Of a stretch of DNA of 61,221 bases, positions 1 through 8,891 are shown in pieces. Both the position numbers and the translations under genes were made by a program. Source of the stretch: Paraburkholderia nodosa (GTDB lineage: Bacteria > Pseudomonadota > Gammaproteobacteria > Burkholderiales > Burkholderiaceae); assembly GCF_001718195.1 (NCBI RefSeq), contig NZ_MCNV01000039.1, forward strand, positions 1 to 61,221. Reading direction: 5' to 3'. The notes beneath the pieces were generated by a model. That model did not search any database. It was not told the DNA's origin and saw nothing but the letters and a program-made list of their open reading frames with translations. Each line of letters begins with the position of its first letter. Positions within the stretch are counted from its first letter, which is position 1.

Positions 1-213
1 CGAGCGGCTTCGATCGTCACGTCAAATTTAGATCTGAGCGAATGGGGCGACGCGTTTCCCGACAACCGCATCCTGGGCGCCGCGACGCTGGACCGGCTAC
101 GCCACGGCGCCTATCGCGTCGTGATCGAGGGCGAGAGCTTCCGCAAGCCCAAACCGATGCCGGCGAGCAGTGAAAACGCGGTTGCCAAATCGGGCAAAAA
201 ACGGCATTCTTGA
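1..213 (+). CDS. istB: IstB helper ATPase of an IS21-family element, C-terminal part only
   Basis: Frame 1 is open from the window edge to TGA at 211-213 and encodes the last 70 residues of an IstB-like AAA+ protein. IstB loads on target DNA and stimulates the IstA transposase. Visible family marks are the sensor segment IVTSNLDLSEWGDAF, the segment ATLDRLRHGAYRVVIEG and a basic tail ending KSGKKRHS. The Walker A and B motifs are upstream of the window. A typical IstB is about 250 residues, so roughly a quarter is visible. Confidence 0.85.
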   Translation, partial: RAASIVTSNLDLSEWGDAFPDNRILGAATLDRLRHGAYRVVIEGESFRKPKPMPASSENAVAKSGKKRHS

Positions 214-298
214 AGCCGTTCGAATCTGCGCTTTACCCCCGTTTCTGCTGGCTCCATTACGCCGCCCATCCCCGGCTCGATTACGCCGCCCCGTGACA
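1..298 (+). mobile_element. Right end of an IS21-family insertion sequence
   Basis: The window opens inside an IS21-family element. It carries the 3' end of istB, then a non-coding terminal region with two nearly identical 17-base direct repeats at 250-266 and 274-290 (GGCTCxATTACGCCGCC). The element appears to end with CCGTGACA at 291-298, and IS21 ends usually terminate in CA. From 299 on, the sequence reads as the interior of a membrane-protein gene on the minus strand, so 298/299 is the likely insertion junction. The left end and istA lie outside the window. The family call follows from istB; the exact junction is inferred. Confidence 0.75.
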
Positions 299-645
299 GG
301 CGTGAGATTCGTCAACGATGCGCGCAAGCCGTAATACTCTCTCGCGAACCTGTAGACCAGATACGGAGCCGCTGACCCAAGTATCGCGCCAGCGATCGCT
401 CTCACAGGGTCATGCGGGAACCAGTAAAGAAAATCCGTTAACAGACCAGCAAGCAGCAAGCCAAGGAAACCGTCGGCACCAACCAGTAGCGTGCTCAAAA
501 GCCGTATGCCGGAAGGAAGGAATATCCAGTTGATGCCCCGTACAAACGACGTATGCGCAAACACCTCCTGATTGATCCAGAGTGACGCCACAAACGCTAT
601 CAGGGTTGCCGCGATCGACCAGAAATGTATACGTAAGCTCAACAT
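299..645 (-). pseudogene. Small multi-span membrane protein, disrupted by the IS21 element
   Basis: From ATG at 645, preceded by a good ribosome binding site (AGGGAG about nine bases upstream), 115 residues are readable down to the IS junction. Three hydrophobic stretches are visible, roughly residues 8-25, 45-72 and 85-100. Reading then continues into IS21 sequence and gives arginine-rich nonsense. The N-terminus looks intact, so this is the 5' part of an inner-membrane protein gene cut by the insertion. The family was not recognised; it vaguely resembles MASE1-like sensor membrane regions. The 3' half should lie beyond the other end of the IS, outside the window. Confidence 0.6.
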
Positions 646-1007
646 TACGATGAACTCCCTTTCCCTTCGGACTATGACTGGCCAATCATAGCGCCCGCGT
701 GTGGTTCTGCGAAATGCATCTTCAACAGTCTATGCGCAAACTGAAGGTTAGTGCCCGGGTCGCTATGCTGACCGCTGCGAATCTCGCGACGCGTGAAGTC
801 ATCGCAACCAGAGACAACATCAGGGGAGTTGCGCGAGAGGAGGGGCATCATCGCGGATGGCATGGTTATCATCATGCCGGTGATTACGCAGTCCGCAGGG
901 TTCTATCATGATGGTATTCGCGGCCACAGCATGCTGCGTGTCGTTGGAGGAAACAGGTACGCCGCGTGCTGTCATGCATGCGTAATGGCTTCGAATCTGG
1001 GGCACAA
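646..1007. other. Intergenic region without a recognisable gene
   Basis: No open frame here has a convincing start site or family signature. It separates the minus-strand membrane-protein gene from the small plus-strand gene at 1008 and must carry their promoters, but no clear promoter elements were identified by eye. Confidence 0.5.
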
Positions 1008-1301
1008 ATGGAAATCGATACCATAGGATGGTTCCCATTGGACGACTATGCGCCGGCCCGTGAGGGCTGGTACGAAGTCAGGCTCACGACCGGAGATACG
1101 GCATTCTCCCGCTTTATCGACGGACATTGGACGGAGCAACCCGTGGTTCCGTTCACGCACTGGCGTGGTCTGAGTGCGGATCCGGGGGACTCGGCCGACA
1201 GCGAGCACATGGACGCGCAGGCTGCCGCCGCACAGGGCGTACGAGCGGTGTGGAACGCGTTTTTCCCCGTAGTGGGGGATACGCATCCACTCAAGAAATA
1301 G
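1008..1301 (+). CDS. Small hypothetical protein, DUF551-like
   Basis: A 97-residue soluble protein. The start at 1008 is chosen because the sequence from MEIDTIGWFPLDDYAP is protein-like, while the in-frame extension to 966 is not. It contains an aromatic pattern, IGWFPLDDYAP ... GWYEVRL ... FTHWRGLS, that resembles small phage or host proteins of the DUF551 type, which end in FTHWMPL-like motifs. No function is known for that family. The C-terminal third is alanine-rich. It stands alone, followed by about 250 bases without a gene before the convergent regulator. Confidence 0.5.
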   Translation: MEIDTIGWFPLDDYAPAREGWYEVRLTTGDTAFSRFIDGHWTEQPVVPFTHWRGLSADPGDSADSEHMDAQAAAAQGVRAVWNAFFPVVGDTHPLKK

Positions 1302-1561
1302 CTGCTGTCACTTGCCCATGCAGCAGAGCCGTCATTTGGGCGAAATCGATGCATGGCGCACGAACAGCCTGAATTTCCAGAGAATGATCCGATCTGGGCA
1401 GAAGCAGGGTGCTCGAAGCAAGCATCCGCGCGAGGAGACGCGCGCAGGGAAAGAAGAATCCTCAAGATCTTCCTCTATGGTGCGACGAACTGATCTTACC
1501 CCCGGGGGGGGTGAAGGGGAACCTTGAGCGTCATTCGTTGTAGACGCACCTTCTACTCGCA

Positions 1562-2557
1562 TTACGAATTGCGTCGTTCACGTTGCCGAAACTCAGAAGG
1601 TGTCAGGGAGAATCGCCGCCGGAAGATCTTTGCGAGACGATCCCCGTTTGTCCAGCCGCAACTTTTCGCGATTCTGTCGATTGAGAAATCGGTCTCTGCC
1701 AGCATGCGCGAGGTCAGATCAAGTCGTGCCTGCAGCAGGTACTCGGAAGGCGTGACGCCTATCTCCTGCTTGAAGCATCGAAGGAAATTGCGCTCGCTCA
1801 TAGCCGAGATGTTGACCGCGTCGCTTACAGATATCGGCCGATTGCAGTTCTCCTTAAGCCAGCGAGCGGATGCACGGACCTTCTCAATTGCAGTGTCAGC
1901 TCGCGCGTCAGCTATTAGAGGGGTAAGCGTTGCAAAACCATTTCCAGAGAGCTTGCGTGAGATGTCTCTCACTGCTTCCGGACCGAGATCCCATCCGATA
2001 AGCGCAAGAGCCGTCTTGGTCGGTTCATAGCGATTTCCCCGGCTGGTCGGAATTTTTGTGGGAGACGCATCAGAATCGAGTTGAAGCAGACCGCTGTGGT
2101 ACGAGTCGGGACGGAGCTGCATCATGTCGATCAGATCCGCCGCCTTTCCAATTCCGGAAACGATTTTCGTTGCCGGAATGGTGACCCGAAGCCATTGTCG
2201 AACACGCTCGTCGCGCGTCACTTCGATCAAGTCGCTGCCGTCCGCGATAAATAGTGCATCAAAGCCCACACTTTTCGTCGTGTCGCATTCCTGTGTCCAC
2301 ACGTTGACAGAGGACGAGCACTCAACATCGCCACCCTGTGCGGAATATAGCTTGACGTCATAGAGTAATCCGCCATTGCATTGTTGCTTCGCGATTTCAT
2401 TGGCGAGCTGAAAGATCTCAGGAACGACTCCGATCGAGAGTAGGGAAAAGCCTCTGTAGAGCAGCACGCCGATGCTTCTCGTGGCTCCGGATTTCGGCCC
2501 TCTCGCGCCAGAAACGACATTTCCCCTCTCAGCACCCCCGGCACCGATGTCGCCCAT
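1562..2557 (-). CDS. GlxA-type AraC-family transcriptional regulator (paralog 1)
   Basis: A two-domain regulator of about 331 residues. The N-terminal 200 residues have the DJ-1/PfpI (class I glutamine amidotransferase-like) fold, beginning IGVLLYRGFSLLSIG; the C-terminal 100 residues form the AraC double helix-turn-helix (MSERNFLRCFKQEIGVTPSEY ... IAKSCGWTNGDRLAKIF). The usual nucleophile-elbow cysteine is absent: the equivalent stretch reads SGIGKAADL. ATG codons at 2563 and 2557 are both possible. GAGGG directly abuts the first but is six bases from the second, so 2557 is preferred. It is the first of a local paralog array, and its target is unknown. A divergent cupin gene begins 361 bases away, making the shared AT-rich spacer a candidate operator region. 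Confidence 0.85.
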   Translation of the reverse strand: MGDIGAGGAERGNVVSGARGPKSGATRSIGVLLYRGFSLLSIGVVPEIFQLANEIAKQQCNGGLLYDVKLYSAQGGDVECSSSVNVWTQECDTTKSVGFDALFIADGSDLIEVTRDERVRQWLRVTIPATKIVSGIGKAADLIDMMQLRPDSYHSGLLQLDSDASPTKIPTSRGNRYEPTKTALALIGWDLGPEAVRDISRKLSGNGFATLTPLIADARADTAIEKVRASARWLKENCNRPISVSDAVNISAMSERNFLRCFKQEIGVTPSEYLLQARLDLTSRMLAETDFSIDRIAKSCGWTNGDRLAKIFRRRFSLTPSEFRQRERRNS

Positions 2558-2917
2558 CTTCATCCCTCTACTGTTATCAGGTGCTTGAAATTGATATAAC
2601 CTGTGACGATGACTTAATTTTCATCGCGATGCATCATACATGGGCTATTAAATTCGACGGATGCTTGGCCGATCAGACCAATATATTGGCGGTTTAAACC
2701 ACATGCATTGCAACGGGTGCTATCTCGCTGGAATATCTACTGTCTGCACAACAGTGTGCCATGCGATGTGCATGACGAAACTGCATAGTTTTGGCGGAAA
2801 CGGATAACGTATTGGCTGGTATGAATCACGTGCCTCGGTGGATTTCATGGCATAGTCAGAGAAGAATCGGAAAAGTTGGAATCGTAGAAGACCATCAGGA
2901 ACACACAGAGAAAAAGG
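2558..2917. promoter_or_regulatory. AT-rich divergent intergenic region between regulator 1 and the cupin gene
   Basis: This 360-base region separates two divergently transcribed genes and is clearly richer in A and T than its neighbours. It must contain both promoters, and AraC-type regulators commonly bind such spacers. No operator could be pinned down by eye. AT-rich tracts beside an H-NS-encoding locus are also plausible H-NS binding sites; this is inference. Confidence 0.4.
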
Positions 2918-3466
2918 ATGTCCTTTCGCCTTGGGAATACTGGCCTTCGTGACGTTAAAGTATTCGAGCCCCAGATTGAAGCCCGATCAACAGGCGCGTT
3001 CTTTAGAAGCTTTGATCAGGACTGGTTCAATGCGAACGTCTCCTACGGGTATCTTTTCACTCATGATGAGCAGGCTGTTTGCCCCCATAATGCGTTGATC
3101 GGACTGACCTACCAGGTTCAAAATCCGCGCGGCGTTGTTTTGAGAGTGCTCTCCGGCGAAATATACGCCGTGGCTCTCGATCTGCGTCGGACGTCAGTTG
3201 CTTTTGGGCGATGGACGGGCGAGTCCCTGTCAGCATCAAACTGTCGCCAGCTCTGGATACCGCCAGGATTCGCGCATGGGTACATCGTTCGATCAGACGT
3301 CGCGGAGGTGCTTTCAAAGGCATCCTCGGCGCGTCTGCCTGATTCGGAGCGCACGATTTGCTGGGATGACGCAGATCTCAACATCGATTGGCGTATTGCG
3401 GGATTGCCTGTCACAGACAGGAGGCAGCGCAATTGTGTTGACTTTAATGTTGCGGAGTACTTTTAG
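2918..3466 (+). CDS. RmlC-like cupin, predicted catalytically inactive
   Basis: A 182-residue protein that aligns along its whole length with dTDP-4-dehydrorhamnose 3,5-epimerase. Family landmarks kept are RVLSGEIYAVALDLRR, FGRWTGESLSASN, RQLWIPPGFAHGY and SERTICWDDADLNIDW. The catalytic motif RGLHYQ, however, reads IGLTYQ, so the base histidine and the preceding arginine are gone. The catalytic tyrosine in the EFLYK segment is serine (EVLSK), the substrate lysine of QGKLVR is valine (RGVVLR), and the N-terminal DRG arginine is lost. The acidic DW segment remains. The jelly-roll fold is probably intact but epimerase chemistry is unlikely, so it may have been recruited for binding or sensing. 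It sits among regulators, with no rmlA, B or D nearby. The Shine-Dalgarno-like GAAAAAGG abuts the ATG, so translation may be weak. Confidence 0.75.
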   Translation: MSFRLGNTGLRDVKVFEPQIEARSTGAFFRSFDQDWFNANVSYGYLFTHDEQAVCPHNALIGLTYQVQNPRGVVLRVLSGEIYAVALDLRRTSVAFGRWTGESLSASNCRQLWIPPGFAHGYIVRSDVAEVLSKASSARLPDSERTICWDDADLNIDWRIAGLPVTDRRQRNCVDFNVAEYF

Positions 3467-3598
3467 CACAATGAGTCCGCAGCGCGTGACGACCGATCGG
3501 TACAAAGGCGTGTTTAAGCTGCCAATTCCTGGACGGTGCGTTCCCGTTGGAAAGCGATCGTTAAGCGATCACTCATCCATGACTACAAGCTCTACGAT

Positions 3599-3940
3599 AT
3601 GAGCCATTCAATCGATATCGCGAAAATAGCCAACCATGACTCGCGATCGGGTGCAGGCGCGTGTCCTGAAGTCGCACGCGACGCGCAGTTCGATAAATTC
3701 AGCGCTGTAGAGGTCTCTTGCGCGGCACTCTTTGAGCGTTGGTGTACGGAGCGTAATGTGATTCCACTTGCGTATCTGATGCACGTATGGCCGATCGCTA
3801 GACCAACAGACCTGGAGATTCGACAGGTCGGCGACTCGATGGCGGAACTCTTGCGCGGACACGCAAACGTTCTCGACGTCGAGGACAAGATGCTGATTAA
3901 TATTACACTCTTGTCGGTTCAAGCTGTGTTAGATATTTAA
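3599..3940 (+). CDS. Hypothetical protein in the regulator array
   Basis: A 113-residue soluble protein starting MSHSIDIAKIANHD. It has a hydrophobic, helical C-terminal half containing ALFERWCTERNVIPLAYLM and VEDKMLINITLLSVQAVLDI. An in-frame extension to 3536 exists but is arginine-rich and less protein-like. No family was recognised. It follows the cupin gene after 132 bases on the same strand, so the two could be cotranscribed. Its placement among regulators suggests an accessory role, but nothing in the sequence proves one. Confidence 0.5.
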   Translation: MSHSIDIAKIANHDSRSGAGACPEVARDAQFDKFSAVEVSCAALFERWCTERNVIPLAYLMHVWPIARPTDLEIRQVGDSMAELLRGHANVLDVEDKMLINITLLSVQAVLDI

Positions 3941-4115
3941 CGTCGGTCAGGTATTAGAGGCACGCATGGCAGGAGGCTTTGACTAGGCGCTATCACGCGT
4001 CTCTGGGCGGCATACCATACCAAATCTCGGACCCGATTGAAGCGTGTACGTAAGAAATGATGTTTGATCAACCCCTTTCCCCGAAAGTTGCTCGATACCG
4101 GGGAGACCGAACGCA

Positions 4116-4439
4116 ATGGAAATTTCAGGAAAAAACTCTTCCTTCAGCTTCCGTATTCCCGAAAATGAATTCGACGATTCAGTCTATGTGGCTCACTATT
4201 CGAGAGATCTCTACGTCTTGCTCTCTCGCATGGACTCGGAAGCGATGGTAGTCGCCTTCGAGATACCGAGAGTCAAACTGGCGAGGAGTCGTCGGTTGTC
4301 AAGTGAAGCACTTGTGAGAACCGCGATCGGACAGGGAATTAGGGATGGGGTGTTTGAGTCGGCCGGTAGCTCATGGCGGGAGTTCGACCTGGACTCGCCA
4401 ACATGGACTGGTGATCTCCTGGCAAGCGACCTTCCATAG
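4116..4439 (+). CDS. Hypothetical small protein
   Basis: A 107-residue protein beginning MEISGKNSSFSFRIPENEF, with GGGGAG about nine bases upstream of the ATG as a plausible ribosome binding site. It contains an alternating hydrophobic pattern (YVAHYSRDLYVLLSRM, MVVAFEIPRVKLARS) that suggests a small alpha/beta domain, and an acidic C-terminal end. No signal peptide or membrane segment is visible and no family was recognised. It is convergent with the receiver-domain gene downstream. Confidence 0.45.
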   Translation: MEISGKNSSFSFRIPENEFDDSVYVAHYSRDLYVLLSRMDSEAMVVAFEIPRVKLARSRRLSSEALVRTAIGQGIRDGVFESAGSSWREFDLDSPTWTGDLLASDLP

Positions 4440-4481
4440 CCGTCACGGCACTTCTAGGCGAACGCGCCGTGCTGTATGGAA

Positions 4482-5084
4482 TCACATCATTTGACTGCTC
4501 GGAGCACGCATCGCGTAGCACGGACCGCTGCTCAGCGCATGCAAGGGAGCGAGAGACGCTCCTTCGGAGAGCGGCTTGTTCACGTGGACGTCCGCTCCGC
4601 ATTCCAGACCTGAGTTAATTACACCGCACGCGGTCTGAGCCGAAGTGAGCAAGACGATAGGCCCGACGAATTCGCGTCGGGCGAGATATCGCAGTGTTTC
4701 ATATCGTCTGCGGTCCGGTTCACTCCAATCAAGCAGGAAGAGGTCAATTGAAACGTCTTCAAGCAAGCGTCGCAGCCCTTCATCACTCCTCGTCCCGAAA
4801 CATAGGTGCCCCACGGAAGAAAGTATTTGAAGGGTATGGTCAAGTTCGCCAATGTCTGGCTCGAGGATTGCAATTATCTTGGCAGACGTTGATAGCCGGT
4901 GCGACTTTGTGGATAGTCGAAAGAGGGCATCTGGGTGGGGCCCGCTGTACCGGCATAGTGCAGGATTGATCAGTCGCACCGGACCCATGGCGCCCAGGCA
5001 GCTTTCACCCGCAAGCACACGGAAACGCTCCGTCAGGCGCCCCCAATGGGACTCACAAAACGAGGGTCCCGATTTCAACCACAA
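4482..5084 (-). CDS. Receiver-domain protein (paralog A), native start codon apparently lost
   Basis: The last about 130 residues form a response-regulator receiver domain: an acidic pair in AILEPD, the phospho-acceptor aspartate in DLFLLDW and the lysine in VNKP. It lacks any output domain. It is clearly homologous to the receiver protein at 6919-7317, which begins ATG AAA ATC GCA ATC CTT. Here the aligned bases read AAG ATA ATT GCA ATC CTC, so the ATG has become AAG. The only upstream start in frame is at 5084 and would add about 65 residues of low-complexity sequence not present in the paralog. The gene may be silent, use a poor start, or have gained an N-terminal extension. Confidence 0.5.
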   Translation of the reverse strand: MWLKSGPSFCESHWGRLTERFRVLAGESCLGAMGPVRLINPALCRYSGPHPDALFRLSTKSHRLSTSAKIIAILEPDIGELDHTLQILSSVGHLCFGTRSDEGLRRLLEDVSIDLFLLDWSEPDRRRYETLRYLARREFVGPIVLLTSAQTACGVINSGLECGADVHVNKPLSEGASLAPLHALSSGPCYAMRAPSSQMM

Positions 5085-5285
5085 CGCATAAGATAAGCGA
5101 AAATCCTCGAAACCGGTACGTCAATCTCTACCTGATTTCCGCCACTCTCCTGGCATTCGCGAGTGTCTTCATTTCCGCAAACGACGGGGGAATCTCCCGT
5201 TTCGCGTTGCACGGCACAGACCGGCGCCGAACCGGCATTTATGCTGGCGGGCCCCATCTGCCGCAGGATTCCGGCAAAAGGGATG

Positions 5286-6290
5286 CTACCCAACCGTATG
5301 ACCGCGTCTGGTCCGATACTCCGTCGGTGTCGTGGAGAGATGTTTGCGGAACAGTTTCGCGAGCCGTCCGCCAGTGCCAAGCCCGCATCGTCGCGCAATC
5401 TTGTCGACGGGTAGGTCGGTATCGACCAGCAAGCGACAACTCATATTGATCCGCATGTGGAGCAGGTAGTCCGAGGGAGTGATGCCCATTTCGATCTTGA
5501 AGCGACGCAAAAAGTTGCGTTCGCTCATTGCGGCGACCTGTGCCGCGTCTTCTATCGTCACCTGGCGATCACCATTGGCTTCCAACCAATGTACGGATGC
5601 CTGGATGCGCAGGCTCACCCGGCCTGAGACATTCGTGCGGATCGCCGCGGTAGGACCGGTCCGCGGGTGACGCGGCATGACCTGGCTTGCCACCTCGCGT
5701 GCAAGATCGCTTCCGAGGTCCAGTTCGATCAGCAAGAGTGCCTCTCGCAGGAGGGCAGTGTTCGTGTCCGGGAACTCGTTTTCGATAAGGCAGTCCCGAG
5801 CGTTTGTTCGCATCGCGCAATCTAACGCGCTGCCAGCCCACTCGATTCCTGCCGCTTCTAGCAGCGCTCGGCCTTCCCCGATCGGAACGACAGCCTCGCA
5901 GCGCGAGCATTCAAGGCGCAGCCAACGTAACACGCGCTCATCGCGCAGCACGTGTCGCAGTGCAACTCCGCCAGCAATGAACAGCGTGTGAAATTTTCCG
6001 GCATGATGCCGATCCTCAACCCTGTCCGTCCAGACAGACACGGAGGATGAACTTTCGACACGCCCGCCGGTAATGGATAGCAGGGAAACATCGTATTCGG
6101 CATGTCCATTGCCGGCATAGTTCGCGTGTGCCAGCGCATTGGCTGACTGAAACAACTCAAGCACGGACGCCAGTCCGGAAAGCGAAAAGCCGCTACAGAG
6201 GAATGCTCCAATCTTCCTGGCTGTGCCCGGTTCGGGCGAGGCACAAAACTCCACGACGCGACTTCGTTGACCGCCACCTCCGCACTCCAT
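5286..6290 (-). CDS. GlxA-type AraC-family transcriptional regulator (paralog 2)
   Basis: About 334 residues with an N-terminal DJ-1/PfpI-like domain (IGAFLCSGFSLSGLASVLELFQ) and a C-terminal AraC DNA-binding domain (MSERNFLRRFKIEMGITPSDY ... KIARRCGLGTGGRLAKLF). The nucleophile-elbow cysteine is missing; the segment reads VVPIGEGRALLEAAG. The ATG at 6290 is chosen over the in-frame TTG at 6308 because GCGGGG lies six to seven bases ahead of it. It reads in the same direction as the two receiver-only genes on either side. The DNA-binding half is nearly identical in pattern to paralogs 1, 3 and 4, whereas the sensor half has diverged. Confidence 0.85.
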   Translation of the reverse strand: MECGGGGQRSRVVEFCASPEPGTARKIGAFLCSGFSLSGLASVLELFQSANALAHANYAGNGHAEYDVSLLSITGGRVESSSSVSVWTDRVEDRHHAGKFHTLFIAGGVALRHVLRDERVLRWLRLECSRCEAVVPIGEGRALLEAAGIEWAGSALDCAMRTNARDCLIENEFPDTNTALLREALLLIELDLGSDLAREVASQVMPRHPRTGPTAAIRTNVSGRVSLRIQASVHWLEANGDRQVTIEDAAQVAAMSERNFLRRFKIEMGITPSDYLLHMRINMSCRLLVDTDLPVDKIARRCGLGTGGRLAKLFRKHLSTTPTEYRTRRGHTVG

Positions 6291-6918
6291 CAGTACCCCG
6301 CTTTTCAATGGTCGTATTGGCTTACGTTGAGTCGAATACCCAAGCCAATGGAAAAAGAAGAAGAATCACCACACGTTCGTGAAGTGTCTGGCGGCATTCG
6401 CCGCATGCTGAACGCACTGCGCAGATTCAGAAATTATTTATGTATCTATTTTGAACTGAGATCGGATCATAAGCAATAAATATGCTATTCGCCACTATTG
6501 CTCGATATCTTTCGGGAAATGTGGACCACCCAACAGTCAAGGTGTTGAAATACCTTATTGCGAGTGAAGCGCGAAAAGTATCCAGAATCGCAAATATCGC
6601 GGCAACTCATTCCGGCCGCATGCGAGTGCGCTCGCTGTGGTCATCTGTTACCGGCACGACCACTTACACTTGCCGATGCGGTGGCAAGGCAGTTACAGGC
6701 TCTCTGGCATAGCGCTGAAAGCCACCTGTATGAGCTCATCAAGGGAAGTGTCCACCCGGGGGCGAAGCCACGCACACGCTCGGCACGTCCGTGAGCGCAT
6801 GACGGGCTTCGGGCAGACTACGGAAGATCAGCAACGCTGGCTGGGCAAACGGGAACGGCCTTACATCATCGTTGAGGGGGCGGGTGTCTCTGCGGGAGCG
6901 CGTTCCTACCATCGGCGC
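6291..6918. other. AT-rich spacer with no firm gene
   Basis: The first 250 bases are AT-rich (for example AAATTATTTATGTATC near 6430) and look regulatory. A 76-codon frame from GTG at 6564 to TGA at about 6794 has a CxxC pair (CECARCG) and a helical stretch (ADAVARQLQALWHSAESHL). It could be a small or eroded gene, but it has no clear ribosome binding site or family. Confidence 0.35.
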
Positions 6919-7317
6919 TCACATGACGTGAGTGCCTGCGGCGAAAACCGATGGGAAGCTGTCGTTGCTCAAGGTGTGCAGGCACGTGAGTGAGTCCACG
7001 CCGCGTACCGGTTTTTCGAGCACTAGGCTTGCACCACACTGCATGCCGGAGTTGATCACGGAATCAGGAGTATGCGGTGCAACGCACAACACGACGGGTA
7101 CACCGGGCGCGCACTGCGAGAGGTGGGTAAGCGTCTCGTAGCGCACACCGTCGGGATCCGTCCAGTCGATAAGAAACAGATCGACCGACACATCGTCAAG
7201 CACCCGCCGCACGCCGTCATCGCTCCCCACTCCGAAACACAAATGCCCGGAGGCAGAAAGCATTTCGAGGGTTCTGTCTAACTCTTCGACATCGGATTCA
7301 AGGATTGCGATTTTCAT
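6919..7317 (-). CDS. Receiver-only response regulator (paralog B)
   Basis: A 132-residue stand-alone receiver domain. Visible elements are the acidic pocket in AILESDVEEL, the phospho-acceptor aspartate in DLFLIDW and the switch lysine in LEKP. The usual Ser/Thr after beta-4 is hard to place, because the segment reads VVLCVAP. There is no output domain, so it would act by protein-protein contact, as CheY-like or SpoOF-like proteins do, or as a phosphate sink. No histidine kinase gene lies nearby. The start ATG at 7317 has only a weak ribosome binding site. It is a paralog of the frame at 4482-5084, so the pair probably arose by local duplication. Confidence 0.7.
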   Translation of the reverse strand: MKIAILESDVEELDRTLEMLSASGHLCFGVGSDDGVRRVLDDVSVDLFLIDWTDPDGVRYETLTHLSQCAPGVPVVLCVAPHTPDSVINSGMQCGASLVLEKPVRGVDSLTCLHTLSNDSFPSVFAAGTHVM

Positions 7318-8891
7318 AGGTCATTGGCACCCACAGGTGAAACGTAAGGCGGTGTTTCATCAACCGCCACACGGACCCGCTTGATGATGCCCTTCCGGAA
7401 GGACCGCGCGCAATTGAATACCAGGGAGTCTACGCGATCTCGACCGTAAAAAGTGTCAGAATTAATAATTCCTGGGAATTGTCCTGGGGCACTCCCGAAA
7501 ACCCTAAATTTTTATCTCCGGATGCCGATAGCACACCGATGCCCGTTTGTCGTAACAAGCAGGGTTCGCTATTTCTCATAATCTGGGAATGTCCGGCACC
7601 GAGCATCGCGGACAATCGAGCACGCGGGAACCTATTGCCCCTGCACCGATATTCCATGGGGCGCTCCTCTCCGTATTGAAGAAGACTCATCTCAGGTTTG
7701 CCGCGTTGTTGGAGAGGGGCGGTTTATCTGATGTCGCATCGGCATCCTTACGAATGTGGGCTGCCGGCTGCTGCTTCGCCGATTGTTCAATCTCGCGCGG
7801 CGTCAGCCGCTCGCCTCGAGTTGGGCGCGTTGACAGAGGCCGTCATTCGGTGGCATTGCAAGGCAAAGTGCGGCCGGATTGGATCGGGTAGCACAGAAAG
7901 GACCGCATGCGCTGCGGCTTGCTCCGCAACTGCCGTTCGCGCCCGAGCATGGGTTGTGGACTGATTTCGTTCCGATTACACGCGCTCGAAGCATTAACGA
8001 GCACTTGCTCCACGCCGGAACACTCCGGACTTTTCGCCTTCGCTGCCCGGATAACTGCGAAAACCTTCCGTGGCGCTCCTGCGCAGCGTTGGATTCGAAT
8101 GCTGACGTCCGCTGCAGGAAGCTTTGACACAGCCTTCTCGCGGCGCTCTTGCCGCAGCATGTCCAGCCTCACTGCCATTTCGTCCGCGGCGCCACCACAC
8201 GTGCTGCTCGCCGTGCAGCGCCACGAACGCCTCTTCCAGGCGCTGCATGCTGCCTTGGCTCGCGCCGGGCAACCCCGGCGCACTGCGCGATGCCGGCACT
8301 GAGTTTCGTGTGCCAGCGGCGGGCCGTATCGCAGGCCATGGCTACCTCGCGCTCAAGCCGCAGTTGCTTGATGTCGCGCAAACCGACTTGAGCCAACGAT
8401 ACAAGTGCACCGCGTAGTCGATGATTCGTCTCTGGGGACACGTGGCCGTGATAGCGCGCCCTGTCTTTCTTATTCCCGCCAGCCCCGGACAATGTGATAA
8501 AGCCACGATCGCTGGCCGCACATTAATTTGGAAATATGCTAATAGCATATCGCGGACTGCCTGGCTAAAAGGATAGCAGCATTGCATAAAATGCAGAAAG
8601 CATGTGTGTGACGATCGAAATTAAATGGAAGGGCATCAGTTAGCATTCGACAGGTAAAAAATACTGAAAATCTCCTCAAGGCCAACGCGAAGTAATCGCT
8701 AACACACTGTATTTAAATGCTTTTGCGTGATCTCGAAAACTTTGGCTTTCTTGTCGATTAGTTCTAGTCCGACAAGACGTGTAACTATTTCGCCACCGAT
8801 GGCGGGAAATGACTGTAAGTTAGGTACGATAGTGCCTTCGAGGAATTCGGCTAAATGAAAGCCGAAAATAGGTCTAATATCGGGGTGTGCG
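7318..8891. other. Long spacer with degraded minus-strand coding traces
   Basis: No intact gene was recognised. Between about 7850 and 8490 the minus strand has protein-like pieces in shifting frames, for example MQRLEEAFVALHGEQ, DIKQLRLEREVAMACDTARRW and EMAVRLDMLRQERREK. Together they look like a helical, coiled-coil-rich protein broken by frameshifts, perhaps a KfrA-like DNA-binding protein, but this is weak. From about 8500 to 8890 the DNA is strongly AT-rich and probably holds the promoter of the regulator that starts at 8892. Confidence 0.35.

Noticed and set aside
2918..3466. Functional dTDP-4-dehydrorhamnose 3,5-epimerase
   Set aside because: The fold is right, but the catalytic His and Tyr and the substrate-binding Arg and Lys are replaced and no rhamnose genes are nearby.
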